56,375 nucleotides of DNA, from IMG/VR virus record IMGVR_UViG_3300045922_001059, positions 1-56,375 of that record; one strand, written 5' to 3'. The translations under genes and the position numbers were made by a program. Below, in pieces: positions 34,881 through 43,525 of this stretch (the first letter of the stretch is position 1; every line of letters starts with the position of its first letter). Source of the DNA: a virus. The notes below the pieces were generated by a model. It ran no database searches and had not been told where the DNA came from. It saw only the letters and a program-made list of their open reading frames with translations.

Positions 34881-36596
34881 CTAGGCCGCGTCCGTGTCGG
34901 GGGTGACCGCCTGCTCAGCGGGTTCCTCCTGGGGGGCCGCCGCGGTCTCGTCCTGCTGGGGCGGGGCCGTCTGTTGCTGCACCATGGCGCCGTAGGCCCC
35001 GATTGGCCCCGGCGCGCCGGGCTGGCGTACGTCCTGGGTCAGGGGGTCGAAGAAGATCGGGCCGCTGAAGGTCTTGATGATTTCGGGGATGAAGTCGATC
35101 TCCTGGTCGACCCGCTCGAGCACTTCCTTCTCGGTGTTCCGCAGGATGCGCTTGGCCGCGCGCTTCTCGAGGGTGCGGCGGAAGGTCGGCGAGCGGATCG
35201 CGTCCCCCCCGGTCGTGATCATCTGCAGCTCCTCGAGGAAACTCTGCACCGAAAAGTCGTCGGGGTAATCGATGGCCCCGCGCCACTCGCTGCGCAGCCA
35301 CTTATGCCAGAGCCGGTGGGCCGCGCTCTCGGCATTCTCGAGCTCGTCCGCCCGCTCGGCCAGGACCGCGTTGGTCTCGTTAAACTCGAACGCCAGCGCC
35401 ACCCCGCTGGGCGCCGCGCGCGGCTCGAGCCCCAGCCCGCCGCCGAGCTTGGCCAGGCGGTAGATCTCCTCCCGCAACCGCTGGGTCCGGTCCTCCATGA
35501 AGGCGGTCGGCGCCGTCGAGGGGGAGAGGAAGTACGGCGGCCGGTCCCCGCTGTACTCGAGGACGTTGTTGGTCCCGATGATAATCTCTTCCGCGTCCTG
35601 CGGCTGGCGGCCGATCACCAGGATATTGAGGACCTGCTGGTACACCGCCTCGTCGATCATGGAGTCCATGTTGAGGATCCCCACGTTGAGCTTGGCGATG
35701 TCGGCGATGAGGGACTGGCCGAGGAAGGGGTAGCGCGCCGACCGCCGGTTATACACCGGCACAACCGGCACCTCCCCCAGCCCGTGGACCCCCTGGTCGA
35801 CCAGGAGCACAGTATCCCCGCGCACCTCGTGGATGGCCCACTCGGTCCGGGTCCACGTGCGGTAGCGCGCCCGGTGGGGGCGGCGGCCCAGGCGCCGGTG
35901 GCTGGCGGGGTACGCCAGCAGCGGGTCCTCGTCGATCGCGTACCGGGTGTCGCGGTCTTTCACCAGGTAGGGGTCGGCCGCGTCCGGCAGCGGCTCGCGG
36001 AAGCGGATCCACAGCAGCCGCTCGTCCTCGTCGAGCGCCCAGTTTGGCACCTCCGTCGGGAAGTACGTGACGAAGTAGGGCCGCAGCCCGCGCTGCTTGC
36101 GCTCCGCCTCGTGGCGCGGGGGCTGGCGGACCGTCGGCATGTCCACGGCGATGAAGACGTGACCGAAGATGAGCGCGTAGCGGGCGACCTGGACCATGTA
36201 GCGGTCGATCGTGTTCTGTCGCCGGTCGACGTTCTTCTGAAACTCGACCCACTCCCCCTCGATGCCGCCCGTCGGCACAGCGGCCGGCGCCCCCGGCACC
36301 GGGGTGCGGCTGATGTGCTTGGAGAAGATGTAGTGCAGGTAGAGGTCGATGACGGGCGCGCAGAAATTCCGGTACACGATGCGCTTGGCCCGCATCGCGT
36401 GCGACTCCGCCGACTCCCGGGCGTGGCGGTGAATGTACCGCTCCAGGTTCTCCCCCTCGTAGAGGTCGAGATACATGACCCAGGCGCTGAGGAACTTGTC
36501 GTACAGCGGGTGCGTGCGCGTCAGGGCACGGGCGGAGAGGGCACGCGTGCCCTGGGCGGTCGGGAATGTCTGGTCAGGGACGCTATGCAGGGCCAC
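34881..36596 (-). CDS. Portal protein
   Basis: 571 residues from a GTG at 36596. HPLYDKFLSAWVMYLDLYEG and the following helices (RAKRIVYRNFCAPVIDLYLH) match the N-terminal clip/wing region of siphovirus portals. VARYALIFGHVFIAVDMPT and the YFVTYFPTEVPNWALDEDE segment are typical portal core features. The Gln/Pro/Ala-rich C-terminal tail is common too. It sits between the terminase and the scaffold/capsid genes. It forms the dodecameric DNA gate of the head. Confidence 0.88.
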   Translation of the reverse strand: MALHSVPDQTFPTAQGTRALSARALTRTHPLYDKFLSAWVMYLDLYEGENLERYIHRHARESAESHAMRAKRIVYRNFCAPVIDLYLHYIFSKHISRTPVPGAPAAVPTGGIEGEWVEFQKNVDRRQNTIDRYMVQVARYALIFGHVFIAVDMPTVRQPPRHEAERKQRGLRPYFVTYFPTEVPNWALDEDERLLWIRFREPLPDAADPYLVKDRDTRYAIDEDPLLAYPASHRRLGRRPHRARYRTWTRTEWAIHEVRGDTVLLVDQGVHGLGEVPVVPVYNRRSARYPFLGQSLIADIAKLNVGILNMDSMIDEAVYQQVLNILVIGRQPQDAEEIIIGTNNVLEYSGDRPPYFLSPSTAPTAFMEDRTQRLREEIYRLAKLGGGLGLEPRAAPSGVALAFEFNETNAVLAERADELENAESAAHRLWHKWLRSEWRGAIDYPDDFSVQSFLEELQMITTGGDAIRSPTFRRTLEKRAAKRILRNTEKEVLERVDQEIDFIPEIIKTFSGPIFFDPLTQDVRQPGAPGPIGAYGAMVQQQTAPPQQDETAAAPQEEPAEQAVTPDTDAA

Positions 36597-36635
36597 CCGG
36601 GTTCACAGTGACCCTCGGCCGGGTTCGTCCTGTCT

Positions 36636-36917
36636 TCAAAAGAGCCTCCGCCGCCGTCGCGCCAGGCCCCCGCGCGGCGCGTACCCCTGGCGGTAAATCG
36701 TCTCGAGGTCCCGGAGCTGGGCCCGGCGGTAATAGAGGACGCTGCGCTGCTGGGCGCGGGAGAGCTTGGCGAACTGCAATCGATTGCTGCGCAGGACCTG
36801 CTGCTTGCGCTCGCGGCGGCGCAGGTACCACCGGACCAGCGGCGCCTTGACGGCAAGGACGCCGCCGAGCGCCGCCGCAGCCCCGAGCCCCTGCAGGGTC
36901 TTCTTCACGCCGGCCAC
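36636..36917 (-). CDS. Small basic membrane-segment protein
   Basis: 93 residues; GTG start with GGAGGG upstream. Residues about 7-32 are hydrophobic (LGAAAALGGVLAVKAPLV), followed by a strongly basic helical tail (YLRRRERKQQVLRSNRL, ending LARRRRRLF). A segment LQFAKLSRAQQRSVLYYRR has a faint echo of the shared N-terminal tag but lies in mid-protein, so I do not count it. It lies between portal and terminase genes. Confidence 0.6.
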   Translation of the reverse strand: MAGVKKTLQGLGAAAALGGVLAVKAPLVRWYLRRRERKQQVLRSNRLQFAKLSRAQQRSVLYYRRAQLRDLETIYRQGYAPRGGLARRRRRLF

Positions 36918-36951
36918 GGCGCCCTCCGTTCGCGGCGGCTTCGGGGGTCCA

Positions 36952-38523
36952 TCAAAACACCCCCCGAAGCCGCCGCATCTTGTACCGCCCCGTCCCGACG
37001 GTCTCCCACGAAAAGGTCGTGTAGCGGAGCACGTCCGCCGCGTGGTCGTCCTTCTTCACGATGACATCCTTCATCGGCTGGCCGTCCTTGCCGATCCGGT
37101 GGACGTAGAGCTGGCCCAGCTCCTTCCGCATCCGCTCGCAGCGGGCAAAGAACCGCAACCCGGGCAACCCGTCCGGGCGGCGCATCAGTAACCGCTTAAC
37201 ATGGTTGACCCCCTCGTACAAGGCGTTGTTCGCCGGGGTGGCGAAGATCAGGTGTTCCTCCAGGTCGCGGATCGCCTGCCGCCCCGCCGGGTCCGCGAAC
37301 ACGCAGGTGCGCGACGACCACCCCAACGGGTCGCGCGCCTTGATGTTCTTGGCGTGCTCGGACAGGGGCAGGTCGTGGTCGGCGGAGTACCAGTACTCCT
37401 CGTACTGGTACCAGATCGTCGTGCGCGGGTCGCGCATGAAGTAGCCGGCGTAGAAGTTGGACCCGAAGTCGATCCCCACCGCGCGGGGCCACTGCTCCGC
37501 CCGCGCCCGCGCCAGCAGCGCCTGCGCCTCCTCCGTCCCGACCACGTAGGGGGGCTCGTCCTTGAAAAACTTCCCGTAGACCAGGGACCCGGCGTGCGGG
37601 CGCCGGTTCTCCCACTGCGTCTCGAAGGTCTCCGCGTCCAGGTTGCTGACCTTCTTGATGAAGTCGTCGATCGTGAAGAACCCCCCGGGCGGCAGGTCGT
37701 GCGCCCGCCCGCCGCACAGCGGCTCCTCGATGCCGTCGCGGTTGATCCGGCTGTAGACCGGGCAGTCCCCGTAGACCGGGTCCCCGCGGCACTGGCGCGT
37801 ACAGGGCTGGAGCACCTCCCAGATGCACCACGCCTTCACCACGACCCCCCGCTGCTCGGCCTCGTCCAGGATCTTCTGCATCGTCCCGGTGAAGAATTTG
37901 CGGGTCGAGGTCAGGCAGTCGCCGGCCTTCCACTTGCCGTCCCGCGAGGAGACGCTCATCTGGAGCCCCTCCTGCAGGACCTGGGGGTGCATCAGCTCGA
38001 TCTCGTCGATGCGGACCTTCGTCGGGTGGGGGCTGTTGAGCCCGTGGTAGGAGCCGGTGACGATGCTGATGCTCGAGCCGTTGAGGAACTCCGTGCGCGA
38101 CATCAGCGAGCGGGTGACCAGGCCCGCGATGAGCGGGCTGCCGAAGACCATCTGCGAGACGTACTCGTACCCCTTCTCCGCCTGCTTCTTGATCGCGCCG
38201 GCGCTCACGATCTCGACGCCGGGCTTAAAGAGCGCCTCCAGCACGTTCAGGATCGCGGTCCCCAGCGTCTTGCCGCCAGAGCGGCTCGCGAACCCCAGGA
38301 CGGTGCGGTGGCGCTCGAAGAACTGGTCGGCGATGAAGCTGAACGGGGAGACGTGGTGCGGGCAGATCGCGTGCTTGGGGATGTCGTACCCCAGGTAGAC
38401 GCGGATAAAGAAGTCGAGCTCCTCGTCCGTCCGCAGGCCGCGCTCGAGCAGGACAAAAAAGACCTGCTCCTTGACGCGGTCCAGGAGCGGGGCGTCCGGA
38501 CTACCGACGGTCGCGAGCGCCAC
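36952..38523 (-). CDS. terL: Terminase large subunit
   Basis: 523 residues, GTG start. It cuts and pumps phage DNA into the head. Walker A-like GFASRSGGKT lies at 77-86 and Walker B IDEIE at 172-176. The nuclease half has GIDFGSNF (Asp about 352), FADPAG (Asp about 411) and KKDDHAADVLRY (490-501), the RuvC/RNase H-like acidic set. A Cys-rich insert (five Cys between 233 and 270, including QPCTRQC and GDCPVY) may bind zinc between the two domains. It is followed by the portal gene in the usual order. The start overlaps the upstream gene by 23 bases; no strong ribosome site, so the first residues are uncertain. Confidence 0.93.
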   Translation of the reverse strand: MALATVGSPDAPLLDRVKEQVFFVLLERGLRTDEELDFFIRVYLGYDIPKHAICPHHVSPFSFIADQFFERHRTVLGFASRSGGKTLGTAILNVLEALFKPGVEIVSAGAIKKQAEKGYEYVSQMVFGSPLIAGLVTRSLMSRTEFLNGSSISIVTGSYHGLNSPHPTKVRIDEIELMHPQVLQEGLQMSVSSRDGKWKAGDCLTSTRKFFTGTMQKILDEAEQRGVVVKAWCIWEVLQPCTRQCRGDPVYGDCPVYSRINRDGIEEPLCGGRAHDLPPGGFFTIDDFIKKVSNLDAETFETQWENRRPHAGSLVYGKFFKDEPPYVVGTEEAQALLARARAEQWPRAVGIDFGSNFYAGYFMRDPRTTIWYQYEEYWYSADHDLPLSEHAKNIKARDPLGWSSRTCVFADPAGRQAIRDLEEHLIFATPANNALYEGVNHVKRLLMRRPDGLPGLRFFARCERMRKELGQLYVHRIGKDGQPMKDVIVKKDDHAADVLRYTTFSWETVGTGRYKMRRLRGVF

Positions 38524-38941
38524 CGGCCGGGGGGGCGGGGCACTCGTGGGTGCCAGGGGGGCAGGTGCCGGGCGGCTGCGTCAGGGCCCGCTCGAGCCCG
38601 GGGAACAGCGCGCACAGCGCCCGGGCCGCGTCTTCGGTGAGGACGAAACAGCGCGCGCGGAGCCGCTCCTGGCCGTCCGCAGCCAGGAGGAGGGAGCGCT
38701 CACACTGGACGAACGGCGCGAGCGCCCGCCCGAGGCCCGCGAGGAGGACTTCACGCGGGTCCTCCTGGACATCCAGGGACACCCGCAGCGGGCGCGGCGC
38801 GCACAGGACCTGCTCCTGGCAGCGCAACCCCCGCCACAAAATGGCCCAGACCTCGGCCAGGGCCGCCTGCGCGGCCGCCGCCTGTTGTTGGTAATGCAGG
38901 GCGAGCTCTGCGGGGGGAATGGCCTGGTCGGTGTCACTCAT
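38501..38941 (-). CDS. Unknown protein upstream of terminase (small terminase candidate)
   Basis: About 146 residues from ATG 38941 (ATGA overlap with the tagged protein gene at 38938). The frame remains open far upstream, but only as a shadow. N-terminal helices (ELALHYQQQAAAAQAALAEVWAILW) are followed by alternating strands and helices (LRVSLDVQEDPREVLLAGLG, CFVLTEDAARALCALFPG) and a Pro-rich C-terminus. No helix-turn-helix was recognised. Only its place next to terL suggests a small terminase role. Confidence 0.6.
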   Translation of the reverse strand: MSDTDQAIPPAELALHYQQQAAAAQAALAEVWAILWRGLRCQEQVLCAPRPLRVSLDVQEDPREVLLAGLGRALAPFVQCERSLLLAADGQERLRARCFVLTEDAARALCALFPGLERALTQPPGTCPPGTHECPAPPAGGARDRR

Positions 38942-40239
38942 CGCGGGGTATTCTTTTTGAGGCGTTCGAGTTCGGCGAACCGGGCGCGGATCTTGGCCAC
39001 GACATGCCCGGGCAGGCCGCGCGTGGCCGCGAACTGCTTCAGTTCGGCCTCGGTCATGGTCGGGATCCGGGCCGCCAGCTCCTGCTGGCGGCGGAGGTTG
39101 CGCGCCATCACGGCGGACGGGGTCAGGCGCGGCGGGGCCGAGCGCACGACCCGCACTGACGGGTACGTCGGGCGGGGGCGCGTCAGGTCCAGGCCCGGGC
39201 GCGGGGGCGCGCCGCCGCGGCGGCGGATGACCCCGCCGCGCACACGCACCATCTCGGTCGCCCCGTAGCGGCCGACCCGCCCTTTCCGCACCTGCCGCCA
39301 CATGGTCTCGATACTCTGTTCGGCCTGGAGCCGGTCCTGGACCTTCTGCTGCCACGACGGCCCGGCGGCGCGCTGGCCGCGGGCAATGATGTCGCCGAGG
39401 ACATCCCGCTCGGCCACCGGCCGCAGCGCGCTGCGCCGCGCCGGGCCCGTTACCGGCAGCCCGAGGCGGCCGAACAGGCCACGCGCCCACTGCTGGACCC
39501 GCGCGTCGATCCGGTCGATCCACCCGGGCCCGGTCCACGTCTGCGCCAGGCGGGCCTGCAGGCTTTGCATGTCCCGGGCGATCCGGGCGTGATCCGCCGC
39601 GGTCGTTGCCGCGATGCGGGCCGACTTGAGGGCCGCCTCCTGGCGGAGGATCTCCTCCGGGATATTCGCGACCCCCGTGACCCGGCCCGCCAGGCGCTCG
39701 ATCTGCCCGGCGGCGGCCGTCCGCAGCCCCTGCGCGACGTTCCCCACGGCCTGCCCGGCCCGCCGGCCGACCAGCCCGCGCCCGAAGCGCACGGCCGAGA
39801 CCAGCCCGCGGACGGTCTGCGCCCGCAGCCACTGGGCCGCCCGATGGCCCGCGCGGGTGCGGAGCGACAGGTAGCCCGCCGGGAGCGCGACCGCGGCCGT
39901 CCCGAGCCCGAGCAGCGCCAGCTGCGCGAGCGCCCGGCGCCGGGCCTCCGCCTCCCGGCGGACGACCTGCGCCTGTGGGCGCACCCCGCCCTTCCCGACG
40001 CCGGCGGTGTAGCCGGCCGCCTGCAAGAGCGCGCTCGCCTCCCGCTGGCGCTGCGCCACTTCGGGGGGCCGCCCGACGCGCACCTTGCCCGTGCTCCGGC
40101 GGTTCGCCAGCCGGGTCAGCCACTCCCGGCCCCAGGTGAAGGGGTTGCGGCGCGCCCAGAACGTCGCCGCCCGCGGCGCCGGCCCCTCGCTGAGCTTCGC
40201 CATCACCGCTTTGCGCTGGTCGTCGCTGGTAAATTTCAT
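38938..40239 (-). CDS. Tagged Arg-rich membrane-segment protein (433 aa)
   Basis: It opens with MKFTSDDQRKAVMAKLSEG, one of nine copies in this window of the same N-terminal tag. Residues about 98-122 are a Gly/Ala/Leu hydrophobic segment (LALLGLGTAAVALPAGYLSL). The rest is helical, Arg- and Ala-rich (VKSARIAAT-like heptads, RVQQWARGLFGRLGL), ending with a basic ELERLKKNTPR. No enzyme motif. It overlaps both neighbours through ATGA. Possible roles are an internal virion or DNA-ejection protein; this is inference from the basic and membrane features. Confidence 0.7.
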   Translation of the reverse strand: MKFTSDDQRKAVMAKLSEGPAPRAATFWARRNPFTWGREWLTRLANRRSTGKVRVGRPPEVAQRQREASALLQAAGYTAGVGKGGVRPQAQVVRREAEARRRALAQLALLGLGTAAVALPAGYLSLRTRAGHRAAQWLRAQTVRGLVSAVRFGRGLVGRRAGQAVGNVAQGLRTAAAGQIERLAGRVTGVANIPEEILRQEAALKSARIAATTAADHARIARDMQSLQARLAQTWTGPGWIDRIDARVQQWARGLFGRLGLPVTGPARRSALRPVAERDVLGDIIARGQRAAGPSWQQKVQDRLQAEQSIETMWRQVRKGRVGRYGATEMVRVRGGVIRRRGGAPPRPGLDLTRPRPTYPSVRVVRSAPPRLTPSAVMARNLRRQQELAARIPTMTEAELKQFAATRGLPGHVVAKIRARFAELERLKKNTPR

Positions 40240-40808
40240 GCGCGTGCCTTCTGTTGCCCCGCCAGGAGCGCCGCGAGGTCCCGTTCAATCTCCCGCGCGC
40301 TGGCCGGGCGATACCCCAGGCGGTCGTACAGATCAACATCCGCCTGGCCAGCCCGCCAGGCGTCGATAAACCGCCGCGACAGGACCGACGACCACCCGCG
40401 CCCCTCCCGCTTCATGCGTCGCCACGCGGCCACGATCGGCCAGGTTCGCAACCGGTACCGGCGCGCGTCAGGCGGAATGGGCATGTCCGCGCGGTGCGCC
40501 CGCAGCGGGACATGGCGGCCACCCGGCGTATATTTCCGCTCGAACCCGACCACCACCACCGGCCGATCGCCCTGGCGCCGCAGCCACTGCCGGTACCGCC
40601 GCCGGGTGGCCAGGGACCATTCCGGCTCTTTCTGGCTGAAGTCGTCGAGGTCCTTAAAGCGGACCGCGGGGAACTGCCGCTGCAGCCGCCGCATGAGCGT
40701 GGTCTTCCCCGCCCCGGAAGGGCCGGCGATATGCACCAGGACCCTCCCCGGCCGGCGCGACAGCTTCGCCATCACCGCCTTGCGCTGGTCGTCCGACGTA
40801 AAGCGCAT
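40236..40808 (-). CDS. Tagged P-loop kinase-like protein
   Basis: About 190 residues from ATG 40808 (a GTG four codons upstream is possible). It starts MRFTSDDQRKAVMAKLSRR, the shared tag. Then a beta strand VLVHIAGP leads into Walker A GPSGAGKTT at residues 29-37. KDLDDFSQKEPEW near residue 55 resembles the acidic region of small nucleotide or nucleoside kinases, and PVVVVGFERKYTPGG may be the following strand-loop. The C-terminal 70 residues are helical. Likely an ATP-dependent kinase of a small molecule or nucleic acid end; substrate unknown. The tag precedes the fold directly, so it looks like an added targeting piece. Confidence 0.75.
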   Translation of the reverse strand: MRFTSDDQRKAVMAKLSRRPGRVLVHIAGPSGAGKTTLMRRLQRQFPAVRFKDLDDFSQKEPEWSLATRRRYRQWLRRQGDRPVVVVGFERKYTPGGRHVPLRAHRADMPIPPDARRYRLRTWPIVAAWRRMKREGRGWSSVLSRRFIDAWRAGQADVDLYDRLGYRPASAREIERDLAALLAGQQKARA

Positions 40809-40836
40809 CCCCTCCCCCACCGCGACGGCCCGGCCG

Positions 40837-41007
40837 TCAACGCTTCAGCTGCTTGACGCGCTCGATGAAGGCCTTGAGCGCCTCCACCTGGTTAGCCAAC
40901 TCGTCCAACCCCAGCGGGATGGGGGACCGGTCGTTCGTCACCCGGGCCGCGGTTTTGGACAGCGCGATCACCTTGTTCGTCAACGTCTGCCTGTCACGCG
41001 CACGCAT
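40837..41007 (-). CDS. Small coiled-coil protein
   Basis: 56 residues from ATG 41007, which has GGAGGA eight bases upstream and lies inside the end of the methyltransferase gene (14-base overlap). The C-terminal part is one amphipathic helix (LANQVEALKAFIERVKQLKR). The basic N-terminus is MRARDRQTLTNKV. No known family. The longer open frame starting at 41049 lacks a ribosome site. Confidence 0.6.
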   Translation of the reverse strand: MRARDRQTLTNKVIALSKTAARVTNDRSPIPLGLDELANQVEALKAFIERVKQLKR

Positions 41008-41656
41008 ACGCCTGTTCCTCCAGCGGGTGTTCGGTTCGCAGCACCTCAAGGACGAGATGGCAGGGGCCGGCCCCTTGCCGCGGGTCGGTCTGGGCGATCT
41101 CCCGCACGATCTGCCACCCGCTGCCGGTAAACCACCCGCGGACCTCCGCCGCGGTGAAGTCGTGCAGGTGGAAGGGGTTGCGCCCGGTAGTGGGCACGAT
41201 CGGGACCGAGAAGTAGATCACCCGCCGGGCGCAGGCCTTGAGCTGGGTGACAAACCGCCACGGGCGCTCCAGGTGCTCGGCCGTCGCGAACGACACCGCC
41301 ACGTCGCAGCGGGGGAGCCGCACCGCGTCGAGGTTGCCCTCGAGGTAGACCGTCCGGACCGTCCCGTACCGCCGCTCGGCCTCCTCAAGCACCGCCGGGT
41401 CGTTGTCGATGCCGACGACCATATGGCAGTACCTGCTCAGCAGCGCGCTCCCGTACCCGCACCCACAGGCGGCGTCGAGCACGACGTCGTCCCACCGCAG
41501 CCGCTCACAGGCGAAACGGTACCGCTCCACATGCAGGCGCAGGTCCGGGTCGCCCGGCGACATCCGGAACGGGGAGATCCGCTCCGCCTGCCGACCCCAG
41601 GCACGCAGGAGTCGGCGGGCGCGGTCGGGCAGCGGCCGCGTCATCGCCCGGGTCAT
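40994..41656 (-). CDS. Class I SAM-dependent methyltransferase
   Basis: 220 residues. Motif I VVLDAACGCGYGS at about 58-70, VVGIDNDP for the acidic loop near residue 80, and VAVSFATAEHLERP for motif IV/post-I region show a Rossmann-type methyltransferase like those acting on glycolipids, quinones or small molecules. HLHDFTAAEVRGWF near residue 165 is typical of this group. It starts with an ATGA overlap at 41653-41656. It might act with the glycosyltransferase-methyltransferase fusion at 26-29 kb, but there is no direct evidence. It does not carry the tag. Confidence 0.82.
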   Translation of the reverse strand: MTRAMTRPLPDRARRLLRAWGRQAERISPFRMSPGDPDLRLHVERYRFACERLRWDDVVLDAACGCGYGSALLSRYCHMVVGIDNDPAVLEEAERRYGTVRTVYLEGNLDAVRLPRCDVAVSFATAEHLERPWRFVTQLKACARRVIYFSVPIVPTTGRNPFHLHDFTAAEVRGWFTGSGWQIVREIAQTDPRQGAGPCHLVLEVLRTEHPLEEQAYACA

Positions 41657-41868
41657 GTCGACGCCCCGCGCGGGGCAGGCTCAAACGCCCCGGTCCAGTT
41701 CCGCCGCCGCGCCTTCTCGATAAACGTCCGCACGGTCTCCCCGACCAGTTCCGTGGCCGAGATCCGCATCCCGTCCTTGTGAAAATACGGCGGGTCGGCG
41801 TTGACGACCGGCGTGAACCCCCGGGCGATCAGGTAGTCTTGAATGCTCTCGTAATGCGTCGTCGGCAT
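41653..41868 (-). CDS. Small unknown protein
   Basis: 71 residues with AAGGGGG before the ATG. It is soluble and mixed alpha/beta: YESIQDYLIARGFTPVV, then PYFHKDGMRISATELVGE and a basic helix. No known motif. It is coupled by ATGA to the methyltransferase gene and follows the sigma factor gene by 18 bases. Confidence 0.6.
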   Translation of the reverse strand: MPTTHYESIQDYLIARGFTPVVNADPPYFHKDGMRISATELVGETVRTFIEKARRRNWTGAFEPAPRGAST

Positions 41869-41886
41869 CAGTCCCCCTTGACATCG

Positions 41887-42525
41887 CTACTGGCGCGCGG
41901 CCTGCCGGAGGCGCTTGCGCGCCGCCTGCTCCAGCTGGCTGACGCGCCCCGGACTCAGTCGCAATTTCTTTGCCACCTGCCGCACGGTCCACGGCTCCGG
42001 CCGCAGGTGGCCGTTCGCCCAGTACCGGAGCCGCATCACCCGCGCCTGCTGCGCAGGGAGGGCCAGGACCCGTTTGCGGAGGTGGGCGACGGACGCCCGC
42101 AGGTGGGCGGCGTCGATGCCGCCCGTCTGGCCCTCCCGCGCCGCCGTGTCCAGCGACACGACCGTCTGCTTGTGGGCCTTCGTCAGCCGCTTCTCCGGCA
42201 CGCGGACCGTGAACCCCTGCCCGAGCGCCCGCTGGATGTGCGCCCGGATCCAGGGGGTCGCGTAGGTCGAGAACCGCCCGCGCTTCGGGTTGTACTTGTC
42301 CGCCGCGCGGATCAGCCCGACCGTCCCTTCCTGCACGAGGGCGTCGTAGTCCACCCCCGCCTTGCGGAACCGTCGGGCCACCTTGTGCACCAGGCCCTGG
42401 TTCGCCATGACCAGGGCGTTGCGGGCGGCCAGTTTGCCCTCCCCGCGCAGCTTCGCCATGACCGCCTTGCGTTGTGCGTCGCTGCGGAAGCGGCCCCGGC
42501 GCGTGGTCGGAGTGCGGCGGGTCAC
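41887..42525 (-). CDS. Tagged sigma-70-like transcription factor
   Basis: 212 residues from GTG 42525 (GTGA overlap with the previous stop). Residues 12-26 carry the shared tag (RFRSDAQRKAVMAKL). Residues about 36-100 are sigma region 2: NQGLVHKVARRFRKAG, YDALVQEGTVGLIRAADKY, then FSTYATPWIRAHIQRAL for -10 recognition and melting. The last 58 residues are region 4 with a helix-turn-helix (WTVRQVAKKLRLSPGRVSQL). Region 1.1 is absent and region 3 is short. It probably directs host RNA polymerase to phage promoters, perhaps the TACAAC-type boxes seen at 8.9, 25.9, 34.9 and 51 kb. A tag shared with membrane and structural-looking proteins is unexpected for a sigma factor. Confidence 0.88.
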   Translation of the reverse strand: MTRRTPTTRRGRFRSDAQRKAVMAKLRGEGKLAARNALVMANQGLVHKVARRFRKAGVDYDALVQEGTVGLIRAADKYNPKRGRFSTYATPWIRAHIQRALGQGFTVRVPEKRLTKAHKQTVVSLDTAAREGQTGGIDAAHLRASVAHLRKRVLALPAQQARVMRLRYWANGHLRPEPWTVRQVAKKLRLSPGRVSQLEQAARKRLRQAARQ

Positions 42526-42788
42526 TGCGGCCCCCGTGGGGAGTGCCTCAGGAGGGCCACGGCGTCGGCGACCGCGCCTTTCAGCGCGAAACACTGCCGG
42601 ACGATGTCGTCAAACCGCTCACGTGCCACCCGCATCTCCCGGCTCTCGCCGTTGAGGTGCGCCGGGTCCGCGCACGCCGCGCGGATCTCGACGTACTGCC
42701 GGTCCAGCTCCGCCAGCAGGGCCCCGAGGAGCGCGGGGAGCTGTTCGGAGACCCCCTCCGGGGGCGGTTGCATCTCTACGCACATCAT
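42522..42788 (-). CDS. Small helical protein, unknown
   Basis: 88 residues from ATG 42788, which forms TAATG with the upstream stop and has GGAGGGG upstream. The protein is one or two helices (LPALLGALLAELDRQYVEI, ERFDDIVRQCFALKGAVA) with three Cys. No recognised family. Coupled on both sides, to a tagged protein gene and to the sigma factor gene, so it may be a partner of one of them (for example an anti-sigma protein), without evidence beyond position. Confidence 0.6.
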   Translation of the reverse strand: MMCVEMQPPPEGVSEQLPALLGALLAELDRQYVEIRAACADPAHLNGESREMRVARERFDDIVRQCFALKGAVADAVALLRHSPRGPQ

Positions 42789-43525
42789 TATTCCCCTCCG
42801 CGCATCTGCCGGTGCATCAGGGAGACCTTGCGAGGCCGCACGGGCGCGCCGGTATGGCGCGCGAGGAGCCAGCGGCGCGCCCGCCGGTTCCACCGCAGGA
42901 CCTCCTGCTCCAGGCGCGCGAGCGGCCGATCGACGGCCTGCAGGACCGCCGGCGCGACCCGGCGCTGGAGCCGGCCGATCTGCTTCCCGACCCGCACCTT
43001 CGCCAGCCGGGCGAGGTCGTCGATCTGCTGCAAGGTCTCCCCCTGGCGGCCAAACAGCCGCCAGAGACTGAACCGCTCCGCCGCGTTCGCGAGCCGGCGG
43101 GCTGCCCCGCGCCTGACCGCCACCGAGAGCTTGGCCAGCGGCGGGACCCCGTGGATCTTCCTGGTGGAGCCGAACAGCTTGGGCCCGACCCATGGGACCG
43201 ACGCCCAAAACGCTTCGCGATCCTGCGGCGGGCGGCTGTAGACCCACGCCCAGATCGACCGCGGCTGCCCGCCGATCTTCGCCGTATACCCGACCAGCCC
43301 GCTCGGGCGCAGGAGCGTCGCGAGCCCGGCCCGCTTGGAGCGCGCCAGGGCTAACACGCCGAGGCTGCCCAGGGCGGCGGCCCCGGCCAGGAGCCGCGCC
43401 CGGTTCCGGCGGGCGCGGGACCCGGGGCCGCGCAGCGGGAGGTACCACCGCCGGCGCGGGTCCCGCGCCCGGGCGAAAAACGCCCGGCGCTGCGCGTCCG
43501 TGGCGAACCGAGTGGACCCGGTCAC
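42788..43525 (-). CDS. Tagged Arg-rich membrane-segment protein (245 aa)
   Basis: The N-terminus carries a variant tag, RFATDAQRRAFFARA, at residues 6-20. A Gly/Ala/Leu hydrophobic segment (LLAGAAALGSLGVLALA) lies at about 45-61. The rest is basic and helical (RLANAAERFSLWRLFGRQ, VRVGKQIGRLQRRVAP). The ATG overlaps the XRE-like gene's stop as ATGA. No enzymatic motif. Confidence 0.65.
   Translation of the reverse strand: MTGSTRFATDAQRRAFFARARDPRRRWYLPLRGPGSRARRNRARLLAGAAALGSLGVLALARSKRAGLATLLRPSGLVGYTAKIGGQPRSIWAWVYSRPPQDREAFWASVPWVGPKLFGSTRKIHGVPPLAKLSVAVRRGAARRLANAAERFSLWRLFGRQGETLQQIDDLARLAKVRVGKQIGRLQRRVAPAVLQAVDRPLARLEQEVLRWNRRARRWLLARHTGAPVRPRKVSLMHRQMRGGE

Noticed and set aside
31797-36611. 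Long plus-strand frames opposite capsid, connector and portal genes
   Set aside because: No ribosome sites or domain patterns; the minus strand has unmistakable capsid and portal proteins.
36636-36917. Additional copy of the shared N-terminal tag in the small basic protein
   Set aside because: FAKLSRAQQRS lies in mid-protein and has the parts in the wrong order.
38941-40339. Long minus-strand frame extending upstream of the 146-residue gene next to terL
   Set aside because: The extension is Gly/Pro/Arg-rich and lies under the tagged protein gene in another frame; the ATG at 38941 is the sensible start.
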